Below are positions 46,780-56,547 of a stretch of 64,000 nt of DNA, one piece after another. The stretch spans positions 1 to 64,000 of the forward strand of contig JAAOZP010000019.1 of the NCBI GenBank assembly GCA_011605725.1, written 5' to 3'. Each line of letters opens with the position of its first letter. Positions within the stretch are counted from its first letter, which is position 1. Source of the DNA: Nitrososphaerota archaeon. Lineage in GTDB: Archaea; Thermoproteota; EX4484-205; JAAOZP01. The translations under genes were made by a program, and so were the position numbers. A model generated the notes under the pieces. That model saw only the letters and a program-made list of their open reading frames with translations, ran no database searches and was not told the origin of the DNA.

Positions 46780-49700
46780 CCGCAGTCAATGCAGGTTAAA
46801 CACCCTCCCTCTTTAACCAGTCTTTTACTACCGCAGCTCGGGCATTCAGCATACTCGTCATTATTCTTGTTAATAATTACAACAGGTTTCTCCGAGGCAG
46901 TTGCTGTCTTTGAGGAAGCATCTTTAGATTCTTCCCCGAAACCCTTTATATCTATTCCCAGGGTTCTCGCGATTTCAATGGTTGAGTTGTCCACGATCTT
47001 CGCGTACTTCCCTAGTTTCGATGAAGGTGTTACTAAGACTTGGTAGGGAAGGGAGCCGTCACGGTAAACGGTAACCCCCTTTACTCCCATTGCACGTGCC
47101 AGAGTGAAAGCTTTCTGAACATCCTCCACAGTAACCCAGTTCGGCATGTTTATGGTTTTACTGACCGCGGCGCAAATCCACTTCGTAAACTCCGCCTGCG
47201 CTCTCACATGGTCCCACCAAGGTATGTCGTACGCGGTTAGAAATACGCGGCGCAGCTCCTCAGGTAAGTCGAGGCCCATAAGCGAGCCGCCGTTGTCTGA
47301 AATCAGCTTAAGCGTCTTCTCATCGTAAAGCCCATTCTCCCTAAGCGCGTTCTCAAACTCAACATCAACGTAGTAGAAGGTTCCTACACTAACCCTCTTC
47401 TCATATATTAGGGCGAACTGCGGCTCTATCCCGGAGGATACGTCGACCAGCATTGAGATGGAGCCGGTTGGCGCTATAGTGGTTACCTCAGCATTCCTTA
47501 TTCCAAACCTCATTATCTCCTGCTGAAGCTCAACCCAGGGCAGCGTCTGCCAGTCCTTATGGTAGAAGCCTTCTATAGGCATCTCGCCGTCAGGATAGGA
47601 TGAATCCTTATACAGCGGGAAGGCGCCGCGCTCCTTGGAAAGCCTGCAGGACTCTTTCATAGCGTAGAAAGTCAGGTGCTCAGCTATCCTGCTCATCATC
47701 CTAAAGCCCTCCTCGCTATTGTAAGGTATTCTCAGGGCGAAGAGCAAGTCAGCCAAGCCCATGACGCCTAAACCAACCTTCCTGGTGAGCTTAGTCGCGC
47801 GGTCTATCTCGCTTAAAGGAAGCTTGTTCACATCTATCACGTTGTCTAGAAACCTTAAGGCAATTCCAACTACACGGCTAAACTCTTCCCAGTCGAAGAA
47901 GACCCCTCCTCTACTCTTCTTCAAAAAAGCATAAAGGTTTATCGAACCCAGGTTACATGACTCATAGGGATATAAAGGCTCCTCACCGCAGTTGTGGTTG
48001 ACGAGGCCGTTCCCCAAGAAGTTATGATAGATCGGAACTGTAAAATCATAGAAGTCTACCAACCCAGCGTCTTTGATAGAGGATACAGTAGCCCATAAAG
48101 AATCCCTCTTAGTTTTCTCTAGGGAGAGTTTCTCTAACTTGCTTACGCTTTCAAACCCTACAAGTTCCTTGAATATCTTCCTGCTATATCCGTTTATAAC
48201 TAGCTCATAATAGCCAGAGGTTTTGTAACTTTTTTCATCGCCATCATTAGTGGTATAGAGGAATTCTCTAATGTATGGTCTCTTATAGATTTTTGATGCT
48301 ATGCCGAGGGTTGCCAAGAGTAGTTGAACTTCCTTGAGCAACTGCAGGCTGGCACTAGCCAGCCTCACGGCACTGTCGTTATCTACATAACCGTCAGCGG
48401 TGAAGAGGCCTCTGAGGAAAGATACTAAAGATCTTTGGCTTAGCTTCCAAACAACCTCTGGAAGTCTTCTGTCTCTGCTTCTCTCCATGAAAGCCCCCGT
48501 AAGATTCATAATGTTCTTGTATACTGTTGTTCCCTCGTTATACTGTATCTTATGCTCGCTTTCACTCAGAACGTAAGTATGGGATAAGGGATTTCCTCCA
48601 ATCTTCTCTATACTCCTCCTCAAGCGTTCCTCAGCCGCTTTATCATCTTTGCTGAAAAACCAGGAAACGTAGTGTCTGTTAAGCGAGCCGTTTCCAACTA
48701 GCCATCCTAACGCGAATGACACATCCTCATCGACATCATAACTCCCCCTGTAAACATGCTCCAGGAACCATGGATGCAATCTTCCTATTAGTACTTTATC
48801 GTTTGGCGCAAGATCCTTAGCTTTTTTCCATCCTTCCGAGGTTAGTAATTTATGATCATGAGTAACGGTCAATTCATACCCTTCCTCCGTCCTCACAGTT
48901 AAACCAGGCTTCTTACCTACGTGCCAGACCCATGCTTCTACTTCCTTGGGAATAAGAAGATTCAGCTCTTTCTCGTGAATAGTCCTGTACACCACCTCTT
49001 TTCCTTCTATAGTTATTAGCTTCGTCCTGTAGGCTTGAGGCTCGCCCCCTTCACCTAATAACTTTTCATCGACAGCCACAGCTTTAACCGGGCTGGAGAC
49101 CTTAACCTTGTGGAATAGCTCATCCGCTCTAATCCATCCGTCGGGAGTAAGAACCCTCGTATTGCCGGAAACGCAAGGGTTAGTGGATTTTATAGGACCC
49201 TTATGCTTCGCCATTACGTTTCTCCTGTTAATGTTCTCGAGAAAGAGGACCCCAGGATCACCTGTCCTCCAAGCCATTTCAGCTATTTTCCAAAAAACGT
49301 CTTTGGCACGAACCGTCTTCCAAACCTTTCCGTCCCTCGGGTTTACGAGTGGATAGGGCACGTCCTTCTCCAAGTAATCCCAGAAATCATCCTTTATGAG
49401 GACAGATATGTTGAAGTTTTCGAGTTTCCCGCGTTCAGACTTGGCTGTTATGAACGCCTCTATATCCGGATGGTTAATCTCCAGAATACCCATGTTTGCA
49501 CCCCTCCTCTTACCCCCTTGTTTAACCACATCCGTAACAGTGTCTATTATTCGCATGAAGGAAACCGGGCCGCTGGCCACTCCAGAAGTGCTGGAAACAA
49601 TGTCTCCAGCAGGCCTCAGCTTAGAATAGTTTATCCCTATTCCACCACCCGATTTAAAGATGATCGCCGCCTGGGTTGCAGCGTTCATGATTGATTCGAT

Positions 49701-50552
49701 ATTGTCTTCAACGTCAAGCACGAAGCATGCTGACAGCTGGCCAAGCCTTGTTCCAGCGTTAAACAGCGTCGGAGAATTCGGCATGAATTTTTTAGAAACC
49801 ATAATATCGTAATAGGCTTTAAAATTCTCATAGTATTTTTCAAACTCGCCTGAAATAAGCATTCCGAGAAAACCACTCCACGAAACCTTCATCCTGCCCT
49901 GGGAATTAAGCTCATCGTAAAGAGCCTTCATGCGCTCTAAATGATGCTCATTCCAGGTGACGGCATACCCGTTTCCACTCTTCCCTAAGCCAAGCTTGTT
50001 AGCATAGTGGCTGGCGTTAAACTCCTCCTTCGGAAACACTGGTAACCCTCCTTCCTTAAAGAATATTCTCTGGTCATGAAGAATATCCGGTATTACAACG
50101 GCTAAGGCAACTCTTTGAAACAACTGTTTAGGAGACTCCACAAGCTTACCGTTCTCATCCTTAAGAAGATAACGGCTTACAAGCAGCCTGATCGCGTTAA
50201 CAGAAAACTCCTTGTCAACCTCATCCACAAAGCTTTTCTGGAGAAGAGCCTTCTTCTCCTCCCTTATTCTCTCCCTCTCCTTCCTGTATAGGATATAGGC
50301 TTTAGCAACATCGTAAAGATCGAACTTCATGAGGGCTAGCTCAACCACGTCCTGAATATCCTCGACATGCGGAGTCTCTCCTCCCTCATACTTCCTGTTT
50401 AAAACGTTTAAAACATAGTTGACAACCTTCTCCAAAGCCTTCTCATCATACTGTTTCACGCTCACCATGGCCTTCGCGATAGCGTTCCTAATCCTGTCAG
50501 GGTCGAAATCCACGATCCTACCGTCCCTCTTAACAACCTTCCTTTTCTCCAT
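46755..50552 (-). CDS. nrdJ: Adenosylcobalamin-dependent (class II-type) ribonucleoside reductase with intein
   Basis: ATP-cone KVVKRDGRIVDFDPDRI; SPTLFNAGTRLGQLSACFVLDVEDNIE; PYESCNLGSINL; C-terminal zinc-ribbon CPSCGSKRLVKEGGCLTCIDCGW. Confidence 0.92.
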   Translation of the reverse strand: MEKRKVVKRDGRIVDFDPDRIRNAIAKAMVSVKQYDEKALEKVVNYVLNVLNRKYEGGETPHVEDIQDVVELALMKFDLYDVAKAYILYRKERERIREEKKALLQKSFVDEVDKEFSVNAIRLLVSRYLLKDENGKLVESPKQLFQRVALAVVIPDILHDQRIFFKEGGLPVFPKEEFNASHYANKLGLGKSGNGYAVTWNEHHLERMKALYDELNSQGRMKVSWSGFLGMLISGEFEKYYENFKAYYDIMVSKKFMPNSPTLFNAGTRLGQLSACFVLDVEDNIESIMNAATQAAIIFKSGGGIGINYSKLRPAGDIVSSTSGVASGPVSFMRIIDTVTDVVKQGGKRRGANMGILEINHPDIEAFITAKSERGKLENFNISVLIKDDFWDYLEKDVPYPLVNPRDGKVWKTVRAKDVFWKIAEMAWRTGDPGVLFLENINRRNVMAKHKGPIKSTNPCVSGNTRVLTPDGWIRADELFHKVKVSSPVKAVAVDEKLLGEGGEPQAYRTKLITIEGKEVVYRTIHEKELNLLIPKEVEAWVWHVGKKPGLTVRTEEGYELTVTHDHKLLTSEGWKKAKDLAPNDKVLIGRLHPWFLEHVYRGSYDVDEDVSFALGWLVGNGSLNRHYVSWFFSKDDKAAEERLRRSIEKIGGNPLSHTYVLSESEHKIQYNEGTTVYKNIMNLTGAFMERSRDRRLPEVVWKLSQRSLVSFLRGLFTADGYVDNDSAVRLASASLQLLKEVQLLLATLGIASKIYKRPYIREFLYTTNDGDEKSYKTSGYYELVINGYSRKIFKELVGFESVSKLEKLSLEKTKRDSLWATVSSIKDAGLVDFYDFTVPIYHNFLGNGLVNHNCGEEPLYPYESCNLGSINLYAFLKKSRGGVFFDWEEFSRVVGIALRFLDNVIDVNKLPLSEIDRATKLTRKVGLGVMGLADLLFALRIPYNSEEGFRMMSRIAEHLTFYAMKESCRLSKERGAFPLYKDSSYPDGEMPIEGFYHKDWQTLPWVELQQEIMRFGIRNAEVTTIAPTGSISMLVDVSSGIEPQFALIYEKRVSVGTFYYVDVEFENALRENGLYDEKTLKLISDNGGSLMGLDLPEELRRVFLTAYDIPWWDHVRAQAEFTKWICAAVSKTINMPNWVTVEDVQKAFTLARAMGVKGVTVYRDGSLPYQVLVTPSSKLGKYAKIVDNSTIEIARTLGIDIKGFGEESKDASSKTATASEKPVVIINKNNDEYAECPSCGSKRLVKEGGCLTCIDCGWSVCPVS
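47991..49175 (-). other. Ribonucleotide reductase intein (395 aa) with LAGLIDADG domain
   Basis: Starts CVSGNTRVLTPDGW, ends NFLGNGLVNHN before Cys; splits KSTNP^CGEEPLYPYESCNLGS; LGWLVGNGSLN and FLRGLFTADGYVD motifs. Confidence 0.93.
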
Positions 50553-50686
50553 CGGAGCTTAAGCTCGGCTACGAGTATTAAAACATTAAACGATTTTTTC
50601 CGTGCTTAATTAATCGGGGAATAATAGTGAAACAATTATTCTTCAAAGTTAACCCGCTGATCACCCTGTTTAAAAAGGTTGAAAAG

Positions 50687-50795
50687 CGTCGGGGGCGGGA
50701 TTTGAACCCGCACGGCCCACAGGGGCCACGAGCTTAGCAGGCTCGCGGTGTATCATTATACATCTCGCGCCTTAACCAGGTTTGGCTACCCCGAC
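50687..50795 (-). tRNA. tRNA-Ser(GCT) with apparent non-canonical intron between D arm and anticodon stem
   Basis: Minus strand GTCGGGGTAGCCAAACCTGGTTAAGGCG-[~22 nt]-CGAGCCTGCTAAGCTCG-long variable arm-GCGGGTTCAAATCCCGCCCCCGACG; G discriminator. Confidence 0.8.
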
Positions 50796-50946
50796 GTCTA
50801 AAATAGTTTAACATACAGGGTCAAATAAAGCTTTTACTCTTGATACGCTGCCGGTGCCCGTTATTCCAGTATATGTTGAAGATCGCGTCGCGCAGTGTTG
50901 CCCGAGCCTCGACCACTAGTTCCATGTTTAAGCCGGTAGGGTTGGC

Positions 50947-53388
50947 TTACTGTTCTTCTAAACGTATTTCCCAGCGTAAAGGATGCTCTGTGGAAACCAT
51001 CGGGATTATTATGGAACCGTTTGCCCCATGCTGCACAGACGCTGGACGATTGTCAACAGTGGCTTCAACCCTCTTCGTAGAAATGCCTGTTGCGACGATA
51101 AAGCCTAGTTGACCCACCGGCCGCTGCAACTCTCCTTTCAACACTTTTCCCGTCTCGTCCCAAGTTACGTTACGCAGCTCGCCGCCGCTTGTTAAATGGA
51201 AGCTTGTTCCAACAATCCAAGGGTGTTGACGCTTTTCCCGGATTGCTAACACTCTGACTGCAGGACCGAAGAACGTAACCTGCAGAGTCTCTTCCGTAGC
51301 GCTCCATAGGAGTTTCCCAGCATCCCCCGGATGCGTATAACTGTTCCGCAGACGTTTCGAAGGAGCTTCCCCTAGAAACTGGCTTGACCAGAATTCGTAG
51401 ACCCAGTATCTCCTGTCCGGGTTTAAACCTAGCAAGCTCCAGGGAATGTTGAACCTTGTTATCAGGTGCTCTCTGCCCTCCCTGGTTTTAGGAGGATCCC
51501 ATGCGAATAGGCTAACGATAATCCAGCTGTCCCATTCAGTATCCACCCGTTGCACCCAGATGTTTCCCCCTTCCTCCTCAATGTTTCCTGCTGAGGCCTC
51601 CCTGCCGCTGCGACTCATTTCCTCGTATGACAATTGTTCAACAGTAACTGGTTCGAAAAGGTCTACTGGTTTAGCTGAGAACCCGGCTGGCGGCAGTATT
51701 GAGAGCAGGACTTGCCACCTCTCTTCAGGCAGAGTAGTAAGATCATCGCTAATACTGATCTCACCCCCTGACAAGAATGCTACGGTGGCGCGGATCCTTG
51801 CCTCCTCAAGCGTGCCGGGTGGGCCGACGCAGAGGCAGGAAGGCTCGATTATCCCCAGCCTATGGTTCTTCCATAAATGGGATGCGACAGCCCTATAGTT
51901 TTCCTTCATGAACTGCCAAGTAACGTATCCGGTGTTACCAGTGTCGTTACAAGTGTAGAGTAGCTGGAAATACCCTAGGCCGCATGGCTCATAGGGGTTG
52001 CAGTTTAAAACTAAGCACTCCGGGTCAATGCTTCTCAAGGTTTCAGCGATTATCCTGCATCCTAGGCGTGCAGCCTCAACACCTCCCCCGGCTACGATTC
52101 TCCTGTTATACCTGTTGCGTAGACGCGGGTTGCACGGGCCATTCATAAAGTCGAGCTTGAAGTATTTGACTCCTTTTTTAGCCAGTGAAGCCATTTTTTC
52201 ACGAAGATAGTTTTGCGCCTCAGGATGCGTAAGATCCAAGGCGTAAACCTTCCCATACGGTTTCCAGAACCATGTCCAGTACGGAGCCGGCTTCTCCTTC
52301 TCGTCTCCGAGAAGCCACTCTGGATGTTGAGCAGCAACAGGGTCATGCTCGCTGATTACGAAAGGCGCTTTCCAAACCCCAAGGTTGAAACCCATTTTTC
52401 CAAGCTGTTCCGACAGCCATTTCAACCCGTGTAGGAACTGCTTGTTCTCGTCGTATGAGCTTGGCAAATAGTCCTTCTCCCAGCCTAGGTCAACCTGAAT
52501 ATTCTTAAGACCTAGGCTCTTCAAACGCTCAGCCCCAATCCTCGCATTTTCTAAAACGTGCTCCTCGTTGACGCTTAGGCGGAAAGGGTACCAGCTGCAC
52601 CAGCTTACCGGAGGGTTTTTCAAGGGCATGATACCGTGTTTCCTCCTGATCAAGTCTCCAAACTCCTCGAGAAGAAGCCAAGGATCCTCCCCAATCATCA
52701 GTATAACGTCCTCCAGCTTAACGGTCTCCCCTGGGTCCACTGTTAAGTCGCCAGCGTCAAAACCCATTTTCCAACCAGTAACCCCTAGGGACGCGTTGAA
52801 CCCTGCTTCAACCATGCCGAGCCATCTTTCAAACGTTAGGAAACCCGCTAGGAAAGCCATTCTGTCAAAAGGATTATAGACTTCCCAGCATAGCTGTGAA
52901 GACCCTTGGATTTCTCTTGAAACCTGCTCCACCGCCTCACTGCTAGGCTTCGGGCTTCGGCTTAGTTTTCGAACATGCCCCCAGTATCCGCCGTCCTCGT
53001 AAACCCGGGCCTCCTCCTGTCTTGTTCCGAACGAGGCTTCACCCAGCCCTGTGGTTTCAAGAAGAGACAGCTCGTTGAGACATGTAGACTCGTTCGTCAG
53101 GTTTTGAAAGAGGCTGTTTATTTCCAGAAAGTTCTGATGGTTAATGATCTCCTGAACTATTTTCGCACCAGCGTTTTTAAAAACCCAAATCATTCTTAAG
53201 CCATCCCTGTTCTCCAGCCTCTCTACTCTAAGCTCTTCCGGGTAATGTTTCCGCCCGCTTAAGCAGACGTGACACTTTAGCGAACCGATTTTAAACCCTG
53301 GCCAGTGCGTTGAGGAAAGACGCCAAGCCGATTCTCCCGTTTCAACCTCGAATAGTCCGGTTGAAAACGCGGTTTCCATGCTCACCAC
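50947..53388 (-). CDS. GH36-like alpha-galactosidase
   Basis: WCSWYPF, GLKNIQVDLGWEKDY, KYFKLDFMNGPCNP, SGGEISISDDL. Confidence 0.85.
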   Translation of the reverse strand: MVSMETAFSTGLFEVETGESAWRLSSTHWPGFKIGSLKCHVCLSGRKHYPEELRVERLENRDGLRMIWVFKNAGAKIVQEIINHQNFLEINSLFQNLTNESTCLNELSLLETTGLGEASFGTRQEEARVYEDGGYWGHVRKLSRSPKPSSEAVEQVSREIQGSSQLCWEVYNPFDRMAFLAGFLTFERWLGMVEAGFNASLGVTGWKMGFDAGDLTVDPGETVKLEDVILMIGEDPWLLLEEFGDLIRRKHGIMPLKNPPVSWCSWYPFRLSVNEEHVLENARIGAERLKSLGLKNIQVDLGWEKDYLPSSYDENKQFLHGLKWLSEQLGKMGFNLGVWKAPFVISEHDPVAAQHPEWLLGDEKEKPAPYWTWFWKPYGKVYALDLTHPEAQNYLREKMASLAKKGVKYFKLDFMNGPCNPRLRNRYNRRIVAGGGVEAARLGCRIIAETLRSIDPECLVLNCNPYEPCGLGYFQLLYTCNDTGNTGYVTWQFMKENYRAVASHLWKNHRLGIIEPSCLCVGPPGTLEEARIRATVAFLSGGEISISDDLTTLPEERWQVLLSILPPAGFSAKPVDLFEPVTVEQLSYEEMSRSGREASAGNIEEEGGNIWVQRVDTEWDSWIIVSLFAWDPPKTREGREHLITRFNIPWSLLGLNPDRRYWVYEFWSSQFLGEAPSKRLRNSYTHPGDAGKLLWSATEETLQVTFFGPAVRVLAIREKRQHPWIVGTSFHLTSGGELRNVTWDETGKVLKGELQRPVGQLGFIVATGISTKRVEATVDNRPASVQHGANGSIIIPMVSTEHPLRWEIRLEEQ

Positions 53389-53489
53389 GCTTCAACAGTC
53401 TACGTGAAAAACAGTAGTTAAGCATTGTGCCCCGGTTTCTCGATTCAGACACGCGTTTAAAACAAGCGTCACGCGTGCTCCATGTTTAA

Positions 53490-54593
53490 TCATGATTTTC
53501 CACCAATATCCTTCAACACTTTCCTAAGCGAGTTTAGAAAATACTCTATTTCAACTCTCCCCTCATAGCCCACGTTACCTATTCTAGTTGTTTCATTCCT
53601 CAGCTTACCCATTCCTCTTGCTATAAGTATTCCGTGCTCCTCGTAAAGCCTTCTGATCATTTCTTCAGCATTAATCCCCTTGTTTCTAAAGACTATTACT
53701 GACGTAGACCAGTATTCCTTATCGCGTGGAAAAACCTCAATGTTTTCAGACTCTAAGAATTCATATATCATTCTGGCGTTCTCAGCGTGTCTCTTCACCC
53801 GCTCCTCATATCCTTCTTCCTTCAATATTTCAAGCGCCTCAGCCATGCCGTATATCAGTGGCACCGCAGGCGTGAACGGAGTCTCTCGCCTGAGATGAAA
53901 CCGGTGGATCTTTTCAAAATCCAGGTAGAAGCTTCTTCTCCTAGGGTTTTTCAAACCTTTTTCTAATGCTCTCCCGCTTACTGAGACAAAGGATAAGCCT
54001 GGGGGCCCGCCAAGCCCCTTCTGGCTTGCAGCCACACAAATGTCAACACCCAGCTCATCCGTGTAGAAAGGCTCAACACCCAAGTCTGAAACCGTGTCCA
54101 CGAAAACCAGGATGCCTCTTTTCCTAGCAATACTGGCAACTTCATCAATCAATCTGAAAGTTACTCCAGTAGAGGTCTCATTATGCACTATGAAAATGCT
54201 TTCTACGTCATTGTTCTCAACCGCACTCATTATGCTTCCGAGACTAGGTATGCATCCCCATTCTGATTTAACGACAACAGGCTCAGCACCAATCTTCAAA
54301 GCGTTCTCCACGATCCTTCCGGTGAATTCTCCGAAATCCGGTATAAGTATCTTCTCACCCTCGTACACGAAGTTCTGGAAAACCATGTCCACGCCAGCGG
54401 TCCCGGAGCCACTTATGATGTAGACGTTGTTCTCAGTTTTGAAAACGCTTTTCAAACCTTCCTCAACCTTCTCGTAAAGAGTGTGGAACTCTTCTCCTCT
54501 ATGGTTTATGATGGGTTTAGCCATTGCCTTCAAAACTCTTTCAGGCAGGGTTATCGGACCCGGTATTAGCAGCATAGGGGCTTTCTGAACCAT
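53490..54593 (-). CDS. Class V aminotransferase (serine-pyruvate / alanine-glyoxylate type)
   Basis: LIPGPITLPERVLKAM, HNETSTGV, FVDTVSDLG, ASQKGLGGPPGLSF. Confidence 0.9.
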   Translation of the reverse strand: MVQKAPMLLIPGPITLPERVLKAMAKPIINHRGEEFHTLYEKVEEGLKSVFKTENNVYIISGSGTAGVDMVFQNFVYEGEKILIPDFGEFTGRIVENALKIGAEPVVVKSEWGCIPSLGSIMSAVENNDVESIFIVHNETSTGVTFRLIDEVASIARKRGILVFVDTVSDLGVEPFYTDELGVDICVAASQKGLGGPPGLSFVSVSGRALEKGLKNPRRRSFYLDFEKIHRFHLRRETPFTPAVPLIYGMAEALEILKEEGYEERVKRHAENARMIYEFLESENIEVFPRDKEYWSTSVIVFRNKGINAEEMIRRLYEEHGILIARGMGKLRNETTRIGNVGYEGRVEIEYFLNSLRKVLKDIGGKS

Positions 54594-54635
54594 CTCTCGA
54601 AGAATGCTGAAACTGTTTTTTAACCCTTTCCCAAG

Positions 54636-56087
54636 CTAGGTGGGTGATCTAAGCCAACTGGTAAAACGGGTTTCACTCTCATAGGCATAGGCTAACCTTA
54701 GCAAGGTTGCTTCTTCAAAATGGTTCCCGATTAGTTGAAGTCCTACTGGAAGCGAGTTGACGAAGCCTGCTGGAACACTCACTGCAGGAAGCCCAGCCAG
54801 GTTGACGGCGACTGTTTCAAAATCCATCATGTACATTTCAAGCGGCGACACTATTTCCCCTATTCTCCAAGGGAGGACGGGCATTGTTGGCATTGCTAAA
54901 GCGTTGAAGTCTTTAAAAAGGAGCTTAAAATCATCATGTATCTTCCTCCTGACTCTACAGGCCTTCATGTAGAAATCCTCCTTGTAGCCTGCGGAAAGCA
55001 CGAAGGTTCCTAGGAATATTCTTCTCTTAACCTCCTCTCCGAAGCCTTCCGTCCTAATCTTGACGACTCTTTCTTCCCACTTGCCTTCGACACTCCTTCC
55101 CCCATAACGGATCCCGTCGAATCTTGCAAGGTTGCTTGAACACTCAGCCATGGCTATGATGTAGTAGGCTGGTAGAGCGTATTTTAAGAAGTGAAAAGAC
55201 GCTTCTTCAACCAAGCATCCGGTTTTCTCAAGAACACCTATAGCATCGTAAACCTTTCCAGAAATTTTTTCATCAATATTCATGAAACCCTCTTTAACAA
55301 TACCGATTCTCAACCCCTTGGCTCCACTTGTTGCTTCTTCAACATAGTCCGGGGGGTCTCGGGTTGAAGTTGTTAAATCCCTTGGGTCGCCTCCCGCTAT
55401 TACTTTAAGCAGCAGGGCTGTTGACAACGTGTCTCTAGCCATCGGCCCTATTTGGTCAAGACTACTAGCATAGGCTATTAAGCCGTAGCGTGAAACCCTG
55501 CCGTAGGTCGGCTTCAACCCAACGATCGAGTTGAAGGCTGCAGGATTCCTTATTGATCCTCCTGTATCGCTTCCGAGAGCAATCTCCACGGCTCCGGTTG
55601 CGAGGGAAACCGCGCTTCCACCGCTGCTTCCTCCGGAAACCCTGGAATGATCAAAAAAGTTTTTCGTCGGGCCGAAGAAAGAGGTTTCGGTGCTTGAGCC
55701 CATCGCGAACTCATCCATGTTTGTCTTCCCGATTATAATGCCATCCTCCCTCCTTATTCTCTCAATAACAGTGGCGTCATAAACCGGAACATAGTTTTCA
55801 AGCATTCTTGAAGCGCACGTCGTCCTTAAACCCTTCGTGGAAATATTGTCCTTAACCGCGACTAGAAGACCAGCTAGCCTGCCTGTTTTCCCGCCCATCC
55901 TGATTCTACGCTTAAGCTCCTCTGCGCTTCTGAGAGCACCTTCCTTATCAACCGTTATGAAAGCATTCAACCCTTTTGCTTCCTCAATTTTTTCAAGAGC
56001 CCTATAGACTCTTTCAACCGGGTCGACGGAACCTAAGACTTGTTCCGGAAGACTATCTATCCCAACACCTGTCCTGACACAAACCAT
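54636..56087 (-). CDS. gatA: Asp-tRNA(Asn)/Glu-tRNA(Gln) amidotransferase subunit A
   Basis: LVAVKDNIS, GKTNMDEFAMGSSTETSFFGPTKN, SGGSSGGSAVSLATG, SDTGGSIRNPAAF. Confidence 0.95.
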   Translation of the reverse strand: MVCVRTGVGIDSLPEQVLGSVDPVERVYRALEKIEEAKGLNAFITVDKEGALRSAEELKRRIRMGGKTGRLAGLLVAVKDNISTKGLRTTCASRMLENYVPVYDATVIERIRREDGIIIGKTNMDEFAMGSSTETSFFGPTKNFFDHSRVSGGSSGGSAVSLATGAVEIALGSDTGGSIRNPAAFNSIVGLKPTYGRVSRYGLIAYASSLDQIGPMARDTLSTALLLKVIAGGDPRDLTTSTRDPPDYVEEATSGAKGLRIGIVKEGFMNIDEKISGKVYDAIGVLEKTGCLVEEASFHFLKYALPAYYIIAMAECSSNLARFDGIRYGGRSVEGKWEERVVKIRTEGFGEEVKRRIFLGTFVLSAGYKEDFYMKACRVRRKIHDDFKLLFKDFNALAMPTMPVLPWRIGEIVSPLEMYMMDFETVAVNLAGLPAVSVPAGFVNSLPVGLQLIGNHFEEATLLRLAYAYESETRFTSWLRSPT

Positions 56088-56353
56088 TTCTCATCTTTCT
56101 CTCCGGCATTTTTAAAAACATCATCTTCTGAAAGGGTTTCCGCCGGCTCGTCCTCCCTGAGAACTTCGCTGAAGCCTGACACGTAAGCCATCGGCTCAAC
56201 GTCCAGCTGCAGGCTTCTCACAGTGTTGAAATACTCCAGTATCTCGTTAACATCCTTCTGAAGCTTTTCCACTTCAGCCTCGCTCAGAGAGATTTTGCAA
56301 AGCTTAGCGTAATGCAGAATCTCCTCCCTTGAAACAACTACTTTTCCACTCAT
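56057..56353 (-). CDS. gatC: Asp/Glu-tRNA amidotransferase subunit C
   Basis: HYAKLCKISLSEAEVEKLQKDVNEILEYFNTVRSL; overlaps gatA. Confidence 0.9.
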   Translation of the reverse strand: MSGKVVVSREEILHYAKLCKISLSEAEVEKLQKDVNEILEYFNTVRSLQLDVEPMAYVSGFSEVLREDEPAETLSEDDVFKNAGEKDEKWFVSGQVLG

Positions 56354-56477
56354 TTGAATGACCTATTTTCTCCCGGGCATGTCTATTTATCGGTTTCCTC
56401 GGCAGCAACCCTCTTATTAGGAAACCGGTGTGTCGAATATTCCAGTATTTAAGCTTCTTGAGCTGGTTGATAGTTAA

Positions 56478-56527
56478 GTTTTAGAAAAAACTCTCTCTAA
56501 GCCCCTGTGGGGGCTGGCTTAAAGAGT
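56478..56527 (-). terminator. Hairpin plus T-tract downstream of the ESCRT-III gene
   Basis: Minus strand ACTCT...AGCCCC-cac-GGGGCT...AGAGT followed by a T6 tract. Confidence 0.5.
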
Positions 56528-56547
56528 CAATGTGTAAACCCTTGAGC

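Noticed and set aside
49203-49694. 163-aa plus-strand ORF inside the ribonucleotide reductase gene
   Set aside because: Antisense to a well-conserved RNR segment
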